Below, piece by piece: positions 8,262 through 16,703 of a stretch of 59,992 nucleotides of DNA (its first letter is position 1; each line of letters opens with the position of its first letter). This stretch comes from SAR116 cluster bacterium AG-321-K23 (lineage in GTDB: Bacteria; Pseudomonadota; Alphaproteobacteria; Puniceispirillales; Marisalimonadaceae). The position numbers were made by a program, and so were the translations under genes. The notes below the pieces were generated by a model. That model was not told the DNA's origin and did not search any database. It saw only the letters and a list, made by a program, of their open reading frames with translations. Location: NCBI GenBank assembly GCA_003284565.1, contig QBXO01000010.1, positions 1 through 59,992 of the forward strand, given 5' to 3'.

Positions 8262-8867
8262 TTAAATTTTCATAGCTTTTTGTAGTGCAGGCCTAGACAA
8301 TAAACGATTGATATAATTTTCTACATTAGCCATATCTGAAGTTTCAGCACCAACTCTTTTTGCACCTATACATGCGTGGCCTGTCATTATATCAGCACCT
8401 GAAAATTTACCAGTTAAAAAGTCTTTATTTTCTAGGCTATTATTTACGTTTAAAAGGGCAACCTTTAAAAGTTTAAAAGCTCGTGCAACGTTAACGTCGT
8501 TCTTTCTTTCAGGAGGTAGTAAGATAGTCTCTACAACTATGGAATTTACTTGTGGCATAATTGATCCTTCAGCATAATGAAGCCATTGTAAATAGTAAGG
8601 AAAAGTTGGATCTTTTATATCAGGACAAAATTTTCCTTTATCATATTTGGCTAGAAGATATTCAAGAATTGCTCCAGACTCGTAAATTGTAACATTTTCA
8701 TCTTCTAATACAGGAACTCTACCCATTGGATGTAATTTGTAAAACTCTGGCGTCCTAAGAGCTCTATCCCCAACGGAGTATTTTTCTATTTCATAGGCTA
8801 TACCGAGCTCTTCAAGTAGCCAAGCTATTCTAACTGCTCGTGAGTTAGGCGCAAAATACAATTTCAT
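8262..8867 (-). CDS. Glutathione S-transferase family protein
   Basis: 201 residues with the two-domain GST layout. The N-terminal thioredoxin-like domain has the MKLYFAPNSRAVRIAWLLEELG start, the cis-Pro motif GRVPVLED and the glutathione-binding YESGAILEYL; the helical C-terminal domain has LTGKFSGADIMTG, the usual D of the N-capping box. Catalytic Ser or Tyr is not obvious beyond Ser9. A strong GGAGG lies 5-6 bp from the ATG. It converges on the acyl-CoA dehydrogenase with only 5 bp between stops and is divergent from the epimerase gene. Confidence 0.9.
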   Translation of the reverse strand: MKLYFAPNSRAVRIAWLLEELGIAYEIEKYSVGDRALRTPEFYKLHPMGRVPVLEDENVTIYESGAILEYLLAKYDKGKFCPDIKDPTFPYYLQWLHYAEGSIMPQVNSIVVETILLPPERKNDVNVARAFKLLKVALLNVNNSLENKDFLTGKFSGADIMTGHACIGAKRVGAETSDMANVENYINRLLSRPALQKAMKI

Positions 8868-8970
8868 CTAAACCTCCAATAAAAAATGATTAATTATTTA
8901 GTTTAAAAAAAAAGAATTTTATGTCTTTTATTAAAATAATAAAAATTATAAAGAAACATAGAGAAAAATA

Positions 8971-9876
8971 ATGAATTTAGCAAACATCCTTATTACAGGA
9001 TCTTCTGGTTTAGTCGGTGGGCCCTTAGTTACAAAACTTCTAAGCAAGAGTAATCTAATTGTTGGTCTTGATCCTGTTATCAACTCAGAAAGTAATGAAA
9101 AGTATAAACATATCTCAAATCCCTTAAAAAGTGTTGGGGAGATTACGAGTTTATTAAAAAAGTATGATATTACAAAAATTATTCATACTGGTGGAATTTC
9201 TGGTCCTATGTTGGCCAATGAAAATCCAAATTTAATTATCGAAAATAATATTTTTTTTACTATGTATTTAATTGAAGCTGCTAGAATTTATAAAAAAATA
9301 AAGAGATTTATTTTCTGCTCTTCTATTTCAGCATATGGAGAACTTGCAGAAAGTAATACTACGGAAGAATATCGTTTTGCTCCAGAAAATCTTTATGGTG
9401 CAACAAAGGCTTCGTGCGATTTGTTATTAAAAAAGTATTATGAAAATTATGAACTGGATATAATATCTCTTAGGTTGTCAACTATTTATGGACATAGAAG
9501 ATCAACTAGCTGTTTTATTAATGACATTATTAATTCAGGAATTAAAAATAAAAAAATTACATTACCATTTAAAAGTGATTTTTGTTGGCCGTATGTTTAC
9601 GTAGATGATGTAGTTTCATGTATAGAAAAATGTTTAGTTCATGAAAAAGAACACTTTTATGATTATAATATTTCAGGACCTGATTTTCCTTCATACAAAA
9701 AAATAGTTAAAGAAGTCAGTAAATATATAGATAATTTGAAAGTGAATTTTTCAAATTATAATTCTATAAGTGATAGAAAACTTTTTAGTTTAAAAAAAGT
9801 TAAGAAAGATATTCAATGGGAACCAGAATGTTCTATTGAAAAAGGGATCCAAGATTATATTGATAACTTAGCTTAA
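8971..9876 (+). CDS. NAD-dependent epimerase/dehydratase
   Basis: 301-residue extended SDR. The nucleotide-binding motif ITGSSGLVGGP lies at residues 7-17, a conserved HTGGISGP loop follows, the catalytic Ser is in FCSSISAYGE and the Tyr-Lys pair is in LYGATKASC (YxxxK). The C-terminal part holds YVYVDDVVSCIEKC, the usual substrate-domain start. The family covers nucleotide-sugar epimerases and sugar-acid dehydrogenases; the substrate cannot be assigned. It is 70 bp upstream of the SELENBP1-like gene, in the same direction, and may share its promoter. Confidence 0.87.
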   Translation: MNLANILITGSSGLVGGPLVTKLLSKSNLIVGLDPVINSESNEKYKHISNPLKSVGEITSLLKKYDITKIIHTGGISGPMLANENPNLIIENNIFFTMYLIEAARIYKKIKRFIFCSSISAYGELAESNTTEEYRFAPENLYGATKASCDLLLKKYYENYELDIISLRLSTIYGHRRSTSCFINDIINSGIKNKKITLPFKSDFCWPYVYVDDVVSCIEKCLVHEKEHFYDYNISGPDFPSYKKIVKEVSKYIDNLKVNFSNYNSISDRKLFSLKKVKKDIQWEPECSIEKGIQDYIDNLA

Positions 9877-9946
9877 AAATTACCTTTTACCTTCAGGTGA
9901 TTTTGTTGTAATTTTTAATATCCTCTAATATTTTGGGAGTTTTATT

Positions 9947-11302
9947 ATGGAAGGATTATGTTGTGGTCCAGGATATGCAAGTCCTTCTGAAGCAATTAAA
10001 GCGCCTTGTGAAAAATTACTTTATACAATAGCTATTTATACTGGAACAGGTATCCAAAAACCTGATTACTTAGCTACAGTTGATGTTGACCCTAAAAGTG
10101 AAAGTTATTCAAAAGTAATACATAGACTAGAAATGCCAGGAATAGGAGATGAACTGCATCATATGGGATGGAACGCTTGTTCATCTTGTCATGACGATGA
10201 GAGTATGAGTAGAAAATATTTACTTGTTCCTGGTGTTAGATCAAATAATATTTATGTTGTTGATACTGGAACAAATCCGAAAAAACCACACTTATTTAAA
10301 GTTATTAAAGGATCAGAAATTAAATCCAAAACTAATTTATCAGGACCCCATACAGTACATTGTTTAGGTTCAGAGATAATCATTTCTTTTCTAGGAGATG
10401 CAAAAGGTGAGGCACCTGGTGGTTATCTTCATTTAAACAAAGATTTTGAAATTATAGGCCGCTGGGAAAATTCGATGGGGGATATTCCATTTAGTTATGA
10501 TTTTTGGTACCAACCCCGTCATAATGTAATGGTCAGTTCAGAATGGGCTGCACCAAACACTTTCATGCCAGGTTTTGATCTTGAAGAAGTTGGCCATCTT
10601 AAATACGGAAGACGATTACATATTTGGGATTTTAAGAAGAAAAAACCAATACAGACTATGTATCTAGGTGAAGATGGACTTATTCCTTTAGAAGTTAAAT
10701 TTTTACATGATCCTAATAGTAGCCATGGGTTTTGTGGTGCAGCCCTGAGCGCAAATGTCATACATTTTTGGAAGTCTGAAAATAGAAATTGGGAATGGGA
10801 AAAGATTATTGACATTGATAATGAACCTCATCCAGATTGGCCTATTCCAATACCAGGAGTAATGTCAGCTCTTTTAGTATCTATGGATGATAAATATCTT
10901 TATATCAATAATTGGCTTCACGGTGACATGAGACAATACAATATCAGTGATCCACATAATCCAGTTTTAACTGGTCAGGTTTGGATGGGTGGTCTTCTTG
11001 GAAAAGCTCCAAAAGTAAATGGTGTCGAAGTAGCCGGTGGTCCACAGATGTATCAGTTATCTTTGGATGGAAAACGGATGTATGTTACAACCTCACTTTT
11101 TTCAACTTGGGATAATCAATTTTACCCTGAAATTAGAACTAAAGGTGGTGTAATGCTGATGATTGACTGTGATGTTGAAAATGGTGGTATGAAAATTAAT
11201 AAAGATTTTGTTGTAAACTTTGGTGATGAACCAAATGGTCCAAGTCGTTGTCACGAAAGTCGCTATCCTGGTGGTGACTGCACGAGTGATATTTGGTTAT
11301 GA
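9947..11302 (+). CDS. Selenium-binding protein 56 / methanethiol oxidase homologue
   Basis: 451 residues aligning end to end from memory with SELENBP1/methanethiol oxidase, which oxidises methanethiol to formaldehyde, H2S and H2O2. Landmarks: CCGPGYASPSEAIKAP at the start, the DELHHMGWNACSSCHDDES block with the C-x2-C of the selenium-binding site, HTVHCLG, YDFWYQPRHNVMVSSEWAAP, NWLHGDMRQYNISDP and the exact terminal RYPGGDCTSDIWL. Conserved His residues are the proposed copper ligands. Unlike periplasmic bacterial MtoX, no signal peptide is present, so it is probably cytosolic. Its stop overlaps the ferredoxin start (ATGA). Confidence 0.92.
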   Translation: MEGLCCGPGYASPSEAIKAPCEKLLYTIAIYTGTGIQKPDYLATVDVDPKSESYSKVIHRLEMPGIGDELHHMGWNACSSCHDDESMSRKYLLVPGVRSNNIYVVDTGTNPKKPHLFKVIKGSEIKSKTNLSGPHTVHCLGSEIIISFLGDAKGEAPGGYLHLNKDFEIIGRWENSMGDIPFSYDFWYQPRHNVMVSSEWAAPNTFMPGFDLEEVGHLKYGRRLHIWDFKKKKPIQTMYLGEDGLIPLEVKFLHDPNSSHGFCGAALSANVIHFWKSENRNWEWEKIIDIDNEPHPDWPIPIPGVMSALLVSMDDKYLYINNWLHGDMRQYNISDPHNPVLTGQVWMGGLLGKAPKVNGVEVAGGPQMYQLSLDGKRMYVTTSLFSTWDNQFYPEIRTKGGVMLMIDCDVENGGMKINKDFVVNFGDEPNGPSRCHESRYPGGDCTSDIWL

Positions 11303-11667
11303 AAAAAATCACCATAGCAAATCGTAATAACACAATATATGAGGTTAAAGGTAATAAACCGTTATTATTAGAATTACGCTCACTTGGTCTTGACTTACCT
11401 TATGGCTGTCAATACGGAGGATGTATTACATGTGCTGCTAAATTAATTAAGGGTAAAGTTGAACAAAAATCTCAAGTAGCACTTAATAATAGGCAGATTA
11501 ATGACGGTTATGTAATATTATGTGTTGCAAGAGCTAAATCAGACTGTACTTTTGATATTGGTGTGGAAAGTCATGATAAATTATATCGTAATCCATTTAT
11601 TGATCCTTTATCTCCACACGAATTAAAAGCTGATATTGCAACTGTTAGGGAAATAAAAGATGAATAA
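11299..11667 (+). CDS. Plant-type [2Fe-2S] ferredoxin
   Basis: 122-residue soluble electron carrier. The cluster ligands are in YGCQYGGCITCAAK (C-x4-C-x2-C) near residues 35-42, with the fourth Cys in VILCVARAKSD about 29 residues later, the classic plant/adrenodoxin-class spacing. The ATG at 11299 overlaps the stop of the SELENBP1-like gene by four bases (ATGA), a sign of translational coupling; an in-frame TTG two codons earlier is less likely. It overlaps the following CoA-binding gene by 8 bp. Its redox partner is unknown; the coupled upstream oxidase is the natural suspect. Confidence 0.9.
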   Translation: MKKITIANRNNTIYEVKGNKPLLLELRSLGLDLPYGCQYGGCITCAAKLIKGKVEQKSQVALNNRQINDGYVILCVARAKSDCTFDIGVESHDKLYRNPFIDPLSPHELKADIATVREIKDE

Positions 11668-12118
11668 CATGAACCATGACGAACCATATCAAGATAATTA
11701 TCTTCAAGATATTTTAAGTTCTGTCAAAACTATTGCAATGGTTGGGGCTAGCCCAGATAAAACAAAGTTTAGCTATGGAGTCCTAAGAGTGTTGCATGAA
11801 ACTGGGTATGATATGATTCCAGTTAACCCAAAGCCAGGATTAGAGGAAATAAGAGGGTTAGAAGTTTTTCCAAATTTAAAAAAAATTAATCGTGAAGTGG
11901 ATATGGTTGAAGTCTTTAGAAAATCAGAAGACTTATTTAGTATAGCTGAAGAAGCAATTGAGATTGGTGCCAAAGTTTTATGGGGACAAATTGGTGTTAT
12001 TAATTATGAAGCTGCTCGTCTAGCTGAAAATGCAGGTTTAAAAGTTGTTATGAACCGTTGTCCAAAAATTGAATTATTCCGTCCATTTTGGAAACCTAGA
12101 CTTGACCTAAAAATTTGA
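11660..12118 (+). CDS. CoA-binding domain protein (YccU-like)
   Basis: 152-residue single-domain protein with a CoA-binding Rossmann fold of the YccU/COG1832 type. The beta1-loop motif IAMVGASPDKTKFSYG is followed by MIPVNPK, the D-M-V-E-V-FRK strand and the KVLWGQIGV and VVMNRCPKIE blocks conserved in this family. Start at ATG 11660 overlaps the ferredoxin stop by 8 bp; a second ATG at 11669 would lose three residues. Third gene of the oxidase-ferredoxin-CoA-binding unit. Family members are thought to bind CoA or a related nucleotide; the biological role is not known. Confidence 0.88.
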   Translation: MNNMNHDEPYQDNYLQDILSSVKTIAMVGASPDKTKFSYGVLRVLHETGYDMIPVNPKPGLEEIRGLEVFPNLKKINREVDMVEVFRKSEDLFSIAEEAIEIGAKVLWGQIGVINYEAARLAENAGLKVVMNRCPKIELFRPFWKPRLDLKI

Positions 12119-12361
12119 TAAACAAAGTCAGCAATCTACAACAGTGTGATTGTAGATATTTAGATGATAATTTCAATTTTTTAGCTAATAGTTTTTATAG
12201 AATGGTTATCAAAAAATTATGTTTTTGATTTACTTTGGTAACAAGAATTGATTAAAATTTAGAAAATTAGATTGGAAATAAATTTTTATATTTATTATAC
12301 ATAAATATGTTTAATAATTTATATTTAAACATTTCAATTTGATGTTCTGAAAGAAAAATAA
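12119..12361. other. Intergenic stretch with two hairpins, no gene seen
   Basis: This 243-bp gap holds an 8-bp perfect stem (ATCTACAA with TTGTAGAT, 12134-12157, 8-nt loop) 16 bp after the CoA-binding gene, which may be a weak terminator although no T-run follows directly. A second 8-bp stem (ATCAAAAA with TTTTTGAT) lies at 12208-12229. The rest is very AT-rich and presumably holds the promoter of the dehydrogenase gene. No open frame worth calling was found. Confidence 0.4.
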
Positions 12362-13258
12362 ATGAAGATTATTAATAAAACTTCTCAATCAATCGGCTTT
12401 GTTGGCGCCGGCAATATGGGTTTGCCAATGTTAAAAAACCTTATAAAGCAAGGATATGAAGTTAAGGTATATGATATTAATCCAAAGATTACTAAAAGGT
12501 TAGAAAAAGAAAAAATAAAGTCTGCCAATAATTTGAGGGGTATCGCAAATAGCAATTTTATAATTTCTATTTTACCTGATACAAATGATGTTGAAAATGT
12601 TTTCAACGATCGTACTGGTATAAACTCTTACCTTAAACCTGGGACAGTTGTGATTGATATGAGCACAATTTCATCAAAATCAGCAATTGAAATTGGTAAA
12701 ACTTTACAAAAAATACAGGTGGATTTTCTTGATGCACCAGTAAGTGGTGGCGTTAAAGGTGCTCAGAATGCAGATTTATCAATAATGGTAGGTGGAAAAA
12801 AAGATATTTTTAAAAAATCTATAAATATTCTTAATTGTTTTGGAAAAAATGTGATTTATGCCGGAAAATCTGGTATGGGTCAAATCTTTAAAATGTGTAA
12901 CCAAATTATGGTTGGTTCCCATATTCAGGCTATGTGTGAAGCTTTTGCTCTTTGTAAATCAAAAGGAGGTAATTTAAACCTTTTAAGAGAGACCTTAATG
13001 GGAGGATCGGCTAATTCTTGGATGTTAGAGAATTTAGGAAACCAAGTAATAGATAAAAATGACCAACCTGGATTTCGAATAGACTTGCAATTGAAAGATT
13101 TAAGGTTAGCTAGTGAGGCGGCTTTTGAGAGTGGGGTTCCATTACCTGGTTTGTCTCTTATCCAAACGCTTTATTTGGAGTCAAAAGCTCACAATGAAGG
13201 AAAAAATGGAAACCAGTCTTTATTTAAAACCTATGATAGAATGACAAATCAAAAGTAG
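12362..13258 (+). CDS. 3-hydroxyisobutyrate/beta-hydroxyacid dehydrogenase family protein
   Basis: 298-residue NAD-binding beta-hydroxyacid dehydrogenase (GarR/MmsB-like). Residues 12-28 hold the Rossmann motif GFVGAGNMGLPML; the substrate-binding DAPVSGGVKGA lies near residue 126, and the catalytic Lys is in GMGQIFKMCNQ near residue 178 (the G-x-G-x3-K-x3-N box, here slightly altered). Length is normal. Likely reduces a short semialdehyde or oxidises a beta-hydroxyacid (3-hydroxyisobutyrate, tartronate semialdehyde or similar), but the exact substrate is open. It converges on the DUF1330 gene. Confidence 0.87.
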   Translation: MKIINKTSQSIGFVGAGNMGLPMLKNLIKQGYEVKVYDINPKITKRLEKEKIKSANNLRGIANSNFIISILPDTNDVENVFNDRTGINSYLKPGTVVIDMSTISSKSAIEIGKTLQKIQVDFLDAPVSGGVKGAQNADLSIMVGGKKDIFKKSINILNCFGKNVIYAGKSGMGQIFKMCNQIMVGSHIQAMCEAFALCKSKGGNLNLLRETLMGGSANSWMLENLGNQVIDKNDQPGFRIDLQLKDLRLASEAAFESGVPLPGLSLIQTLYLESKAHNEGKNGNQSLFKTYDRMTNQK

Positions 13259-13279
13259 TTACTTTAAATTTTCTTTAAA

Positions 13280-13570
13280 TTATTTGCCTTCAAAAATTCT
13301 AATATCTCTATCTGCACCACCATCCAGGGCTTTTAAAGCTAGTTGATAGTCTGGACCATAATAAAAATCCTTTGCTTTTTCTAAACTCTCAAATTCAACT
13401 AGCACAGTTTGTTCTGATACTCCATTTTCATGAGCTTCTACCTCATTAGTACTAGCTAATATTTTACCATTACATTTAATAATGGCAGGTCCAGCAAGAT
13501 CAAGATATGTTTGTCTTTTCTCAGGATTTGCTGGTGAACGATGGGCGCTTAAAAAATAACCTTTAGGCAT
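13280..13570 (-). CDS. DUF1330 domain protein
   Basis: 96 residues matching DUF1330, a small dimeric alpha/beta-barrel-like family of unknown function. Typical pieces are MPKGYFLSAHRS at the start, LDLAGPAIIKCNGKILA, EQTVLVEFESLEKAKDFYYGPDYQLALKAL and the C-terminal RDIRIFEG. A GAGGAG-like site lies upstream of the ATG. It converges on the hydroxyacid dehydrogenase with a 21-bp gap and is divergent from the thioesterase operon. Confidence 0.85.
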   Translation of the reverse strand: MPKGYFLSAHRSPANPEKRQTYLDLAGPAIIKCNGKILASTNEVEAHENGVSEQTVLVEFESLEKAKDFYYGPDYQLALKALDGGADRDIRIFEGK

Positions 13571-13658
13571 TGAAACTCCTCAATATTACATATTTATGAA
13601 ATCTACTTTTTTTATAATTATTAATACTTATATTAAACTTATATCAAAGGAAATCAGC

Positions 13659-14090
13659 GTGAAAGATAAAAATTTAGAAAAATCATTAATGAGAGCTAAT
13701 TCAGGTGGAACACATAAGTTATTAAAGACAAAATTTTTAAATTTAGAAAACGACATATATAAATTTGAACTTGAATTTTCAAAACAATGCTTAAATCCTT
13801 TTAAAACTGTTCAAGGTGGCATGATAACTAGCGCAATAGACGAGATAACTTCAATAAGTGTAAATATATTTACAAAGGATGAATATTTACCTAGTTCAAC
13901 TGATATTCATACTACATTTCATAGACCATTATTTGTGGGGAAAACATTTGGGACTGCTAAAATAATTAAATTAGGTAAGCAAATAGTTTCAATTGAAGGA
14001 AGATTATTTTCTCCTTCTGGCAAGATAGCTGCATCAGGATTGCATACAGCACTTTTGGTAAAAACTTCAGAAATCGATAAAAATAGATAA
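13659..14090 (+). CDS. PaaI/hotdog-fold thioesterase
   Basis: 143-residue hotdog protein. The active-site helix QGGMITSAIDEITS supplies the HGG-type turn and the Asp or Glu base used by PaaI-like acyl-CoA thioesterases; STDIHTTFHRPLFVGKTFG and IAASGLHTALLV follow the family strand order. The GTG at 13659 has AAGG 8 bp upstream and removes 21 upstream residues (from ATG 13596) that have no family match. It is the first gene of a run thioesterase-DUF2256-DUF2805-photolyase, with 9 bp to the next. Substrate unknown. Confidence 0.75.
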   Translation: MKDKNLEKSLMRANSGGTHKLLKTKFLNLENDIYKFELEFSKQCLNPFKTVQGGMITSAIDEITSISVNIFTKDEYLPSSTDIHTTFHRPLFVGKTFGTAKIIKLGKQIVSIEGRLFSPSGKIAASGLHTALLVKTSEIDKNR

Positions 14091-14099
14091 ACACCTCAC

Positions 14100-14243
14100 A
14101 TGATAAAAAAAGAAACTTTACCTTCAAAAATTTGTCTTATTTGTGAAAGACCTTTTACATGGAGAAAAAAATGGAAAAAAGTTTGGAATGAAGTTAAGTA
14201 TTGTAGCGAAAAGTGTAGAAGAAACAGGATCAAAAAAAAATGA
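14100..14243 (+). CDS. DUF2256 zinc-ribbon-like small protein
   Basis: 47 residues. It contains the DUF2256 signature: PSKICLICERPFTWRKKW followed by WNEVKYCSEKCRR. Four Cys (C-x2-C and C-x3-C) suggest a small zinc-binding knuckle, and the highly basic sequence suggests nucleic-acid contact. It starts at ATG 14100 and its stop overlaps the DUF2805 start (ATGA). DUF2256 genes are commonly found beside photolyase/cryptochrome genes, as here. Function unknown. Confidence 0.85.
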   Translation: MIKKETLPSKICLICERPFTWRKKWKKVWNEVKYCSEKCRRNRIKKK

Positions 14244-14446
14244 AAATAATTAATAAAGATTATGATATCGACAATATTATTGAAATGGCTTGGTGTGACA
14301 AAACAAGTTTTGATTCAATAAAACTTCAGACAAAATTAAGTGAAAAAGAAGTTATAAAAATAATGAGATCCAATTTAAAAAAGACCAGTTTTAAAGTTTG
14401 GAGAGAAAGAGTTTACGGTCGCAAAGCTAAACATGAGAAAATCTGA
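14240..14446 (+). CDS. DUF2805 / TIGR03643 family protein
   Basis: 68 residues matching DUF2805: IIEMAWCDKTSFDSIKLQ, then SEKEVIKIMRSNLKKTSFKVWRERVYGRKAKH. The predicted helix-turn-helix-like core and basic C-terminus suggest DNA or RNA binding, but no role is established to my knowledge. It overlaps the DUF2256 gene by 4 bp and the photolyase gene by 14 bp, so the three are tightly coupled and probably act together. Confidence 0.85.
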   Translation: MKIINKDYDIDNIIEMAWCDKTSFDSIKLQTKLSEKEVIKIMRSNLKKTSFKVWRERVYGRKAKHEKI

Positions 14447-15956
14447 AATACAAATAGTATGGTTTAAAAGAGATTTAAGAACAACTGATCACAAACCTCT
14501 ATTTGAAGCCTCAAAAAATTTAATACCAATATTACCAATATACGTCATAGAAAATGAGTATTGGAAACAGCCTTTTTCGAATAAAAGGCATTGGCATTTT
14601 ATTCATGACAGTTTAATAGAGCTAAGAAAAGAATTAAAAAACCTTGGTCAATCTCTAATAATACGGACAGGGTCTGTGATTGATATTTTTAATGAATTAT
14701 CAACCCAATTCGATATTATTTCAATATATGCTCACGAAGAAACAGGAAATAGATGGACTTATGATAGAGATCTAAATGTAAAAAATTGGTGTAATGAAAA
14801 AAATGTCGCGCTAATAGAGTATCCCACTAACGGAATAGTTAGAAATATGAAAAACCGTGACGACTGGTCAAAAGTTAGAGATTTGAGAATGAAAGAAAAT
14901 TTAATTCCTAAACCTCTTTCATTGATGCCTGTTGAAGGAATTAAAGGTGGTTCTATTCCTAAAAAAGATAGCCCAATTTTTAAAAACGATTTTATAGGTA
15001 AAGTTCAAAAAGGTGGGAGAGATGAAGCTCTCAGAATAATAAAAAGTTTCATAAATGATAGAGGTAAAAATTATTTATTTAATATTTCCAAACCAGGTAT
15101 TTCTGAAAATACATGTTCTCGAATTTCTCCTCATTTGACTTGGGGAACCATTTCTTCAAAAGAAATAATAAAAATATTGAATTTAAACAAAAACAATAAC
15201 CAAAAAAATGAAAGAAAAATTTGTAATAAAAACCTTAATGCAATTAAATCTCGACTATCATGGAGGTGCCATTTCATTCAGAAATTAGAATCACAACCTT
15301 CAATAGAAACTGAATGTATGCATCCTTTTTATGATGAATTGAGAAAGGATGATATCAATTTAGAATATTATAAAGCTTGGAAAGAGGGGTTGACTGGTTA
15401 TCCATTTATAGATGCATGCATGAGAAGTTTAAATTATAATGGATGGATCACTTTCAGAATGAGAGCAATGTTGGTAAGTTTTGCGAGTTATGATCTATGG
15501 CTTGATTGGAGAAAAACTGGATACCATTTAGCTCAGACTTTTACAGATTACGAACCTGGTATTCACTACAGCCAATTACAGATGCAATCAGGTGTGACTG
15601 GTATTAACACACTAAGAATATATAACCCAATCAAACAGTCAATGGATCATGATAAGAATGGCGAATTTATAAAAAAATGGGTCAGTGAGCTTAGAAATAT
15701 ACCAGAAATGTGGATTCATGAGCCCTGGAAAATGGATCTCAAGACGCAAGAAAATGTTAATTGTTTAATTGGAAAACATTACCCTAAACCAATTGTTGAC
15801 CATGCTACTGCGATAAGAGATGCAAAAACCAAACTATCATCTATATTCAAAAAAGAAGGATATAGAAAAAATTCAAACATAGTTTTTAAAAACTTAGGAA
15901 GTAGGAAAAGAAAAAAATTAACAAAAAAAAGAAATAACCAACTTCAACTTTTATAG
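14433..15956 (+). CDS. Cryptochrome/photolyase family protein
   Basis: 507-residue flavoprotein. The N-terminal alpha/beta antenna domain starts with VWFKRDLRTTDHKPLFEA; the FAD domain includes RISPHLTWGTIS, RLSWRCHFIQKLE, GLTGYPFIDACMRSLNYNGWITFRMR and LAQTFTDYEPGIHYSQLQMQ. The region equal to the usual AGTD(A/S)QPYFRIFNP block reads SGVTGINTLRIYNP, so the cofactor-side residues deviate from classical CPD photolyases. The last about 20 residues are very basic (RKRKKLTKKRN). Light-driven DNA repair is likely, but a photoreceptor role is possible. Fourth gene of the DUF2256/DUF2805 operon. Confidence 0.88.
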   Translation: MRKSEIQIVWFKRDLRTTDHKPLFEASKNLIPILPIYVIENEYWKQPFSNKRHWHFIHDSLIELRKELKNLGQSLIIRTGSVIDIFNELSTQFDIISIYAHEETGNRWTYDRDLNVKNWCNEKNVALIEYPTNGIVRNMKNRDDWSKVRDLRMKENLIPKPLSLMPVEGIKGGSIPKKDSPIFKNDFIGKVQKGGRDEALRIIKSFINDRGKNYLFNISKPGISENTCSRISPHLTWGTISSKEIIKILNLNKNNNQKNERKICNKNLNAIKSRLSWRCHFIQKLESQPSIETECMHPFYDELRKDDINLEYYKAWKEGLTGYPFIDACMRSLNYNGWITFRMRAMLVSFASYDLWLDWRKTGYHLAQTFTDYEPGIHYSQLQMQSGVTGINTLRIYNPIKQSMDHDKNGEFIKKWVSELRNIPEMWIHEPWKMDLKTQENVNCLIGKHYPKPIVDHATAIRDAKTKLSSIFKKEGYRKNSNIVFKNLGSRKRKKLTKKRNNQLQLL

Positions 15957-15959
15957 TTT

Positions 15960-16613
15960 TTAACTTTTCTTGGTTTTAACGGCCTTTTTTCTTTTTGGGT
16001 AGCAAGTTGTACATATTTTACAAACTGTTCCATCACAGGCCCAGGCAGAACAAAATTCACGCCCATAAAATATTATTTGTAAATGAAGCTTATTCCATTT
16101 TTCTTTTGGGAATAATCGTTTTAAATCTTTCTCAGTTGTTTTCACATTTTTTCCATTAGTTAAACCCCATCTCTGAGCAAGTCTGTGAATGTGTGTATCT
16201 ACTGGAAAAGCTGGTACGCCAAATCCTTGAGATACTACTACACTTGCTGTTTTATGCCCTACACCTGGTAATTTCTCCAATTCATTCATATCGTTGGGAA
16301 CGATACCATCAAACTTGTTGACAAGAATTTTAGAAAGATTCGAAATTGCCTTGGATTTCTGTGGAGCAAGCCCACATGGCCTTATAATTTTATAAATTTT
16401 TTCAACAGGTATTTTTTCCATTTCAAAAGGATTTTTGGCAATTTTGAATAATGAGGGAGTTACTTTATTTACACGTTCATCTGTACATTGTGCACTAAGT
16501 AATACAGCAACTAATAGCTCAAAAACATTTTTATTGTTAAGTGGAACTGGAGTGCTTGGATATGTTTGTTCCAAAAACTCCATTATAAATTTTGCTCTTT
16601 CAGATTTTAACAA
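15960..16613 (-). CDS. nth: Endonuclease III
   Basis: 217-residue DNA glycosylase/AP lyase for oxidised pyrimidines. The helix-hairpin-helix reads LPGVGHKTASVV with the catalytic Lys; the catalytic Asp is in PVDTHIHR. The C-terminal cysteine cluster CSAWACDGTVCKICTTC has spacing C-x4-C-x4-C-x2-C-x2-C, unlike the C-x6-C-x2-C-x5-C of E. coli, so iron-sulfur ligation would use a variant set. Start is TTG with a weak GAG site; ATG 16583 would delete ten residues of the first helix. It converges on the photolyase gene with 3 bp between, two repair genes side by side. Confidence 0.9.
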   Translation of the reverse strand: MLKSERAKFIMEFLEQTYPSTPVPLNNKNVFELLVAVLLSAQCTDERVNKVTPSLFKIAKNPFEMEKIPVEKIYKIIRPCGLAPQKSKAISNLSKILVNKFDGIVPNDMNELEKLPGVGHKTASVVVSQGFGVPAFPVDTHIHRLAQRWGLTNGKNVKTTEKDLKRLFPKEKWNKLHLQIIFYGREFCSAWACDGTVCKICTTCYPKRKKAVKTKKS

Positions 16614-16703
16614 ATTTTAATTCTCAAAATTTTAGGTTTATAATATTTAAAATTATAATTATATATCAGTTTTGTTAATCATAAAAAGTTTATAATAAAT
16701 GTT

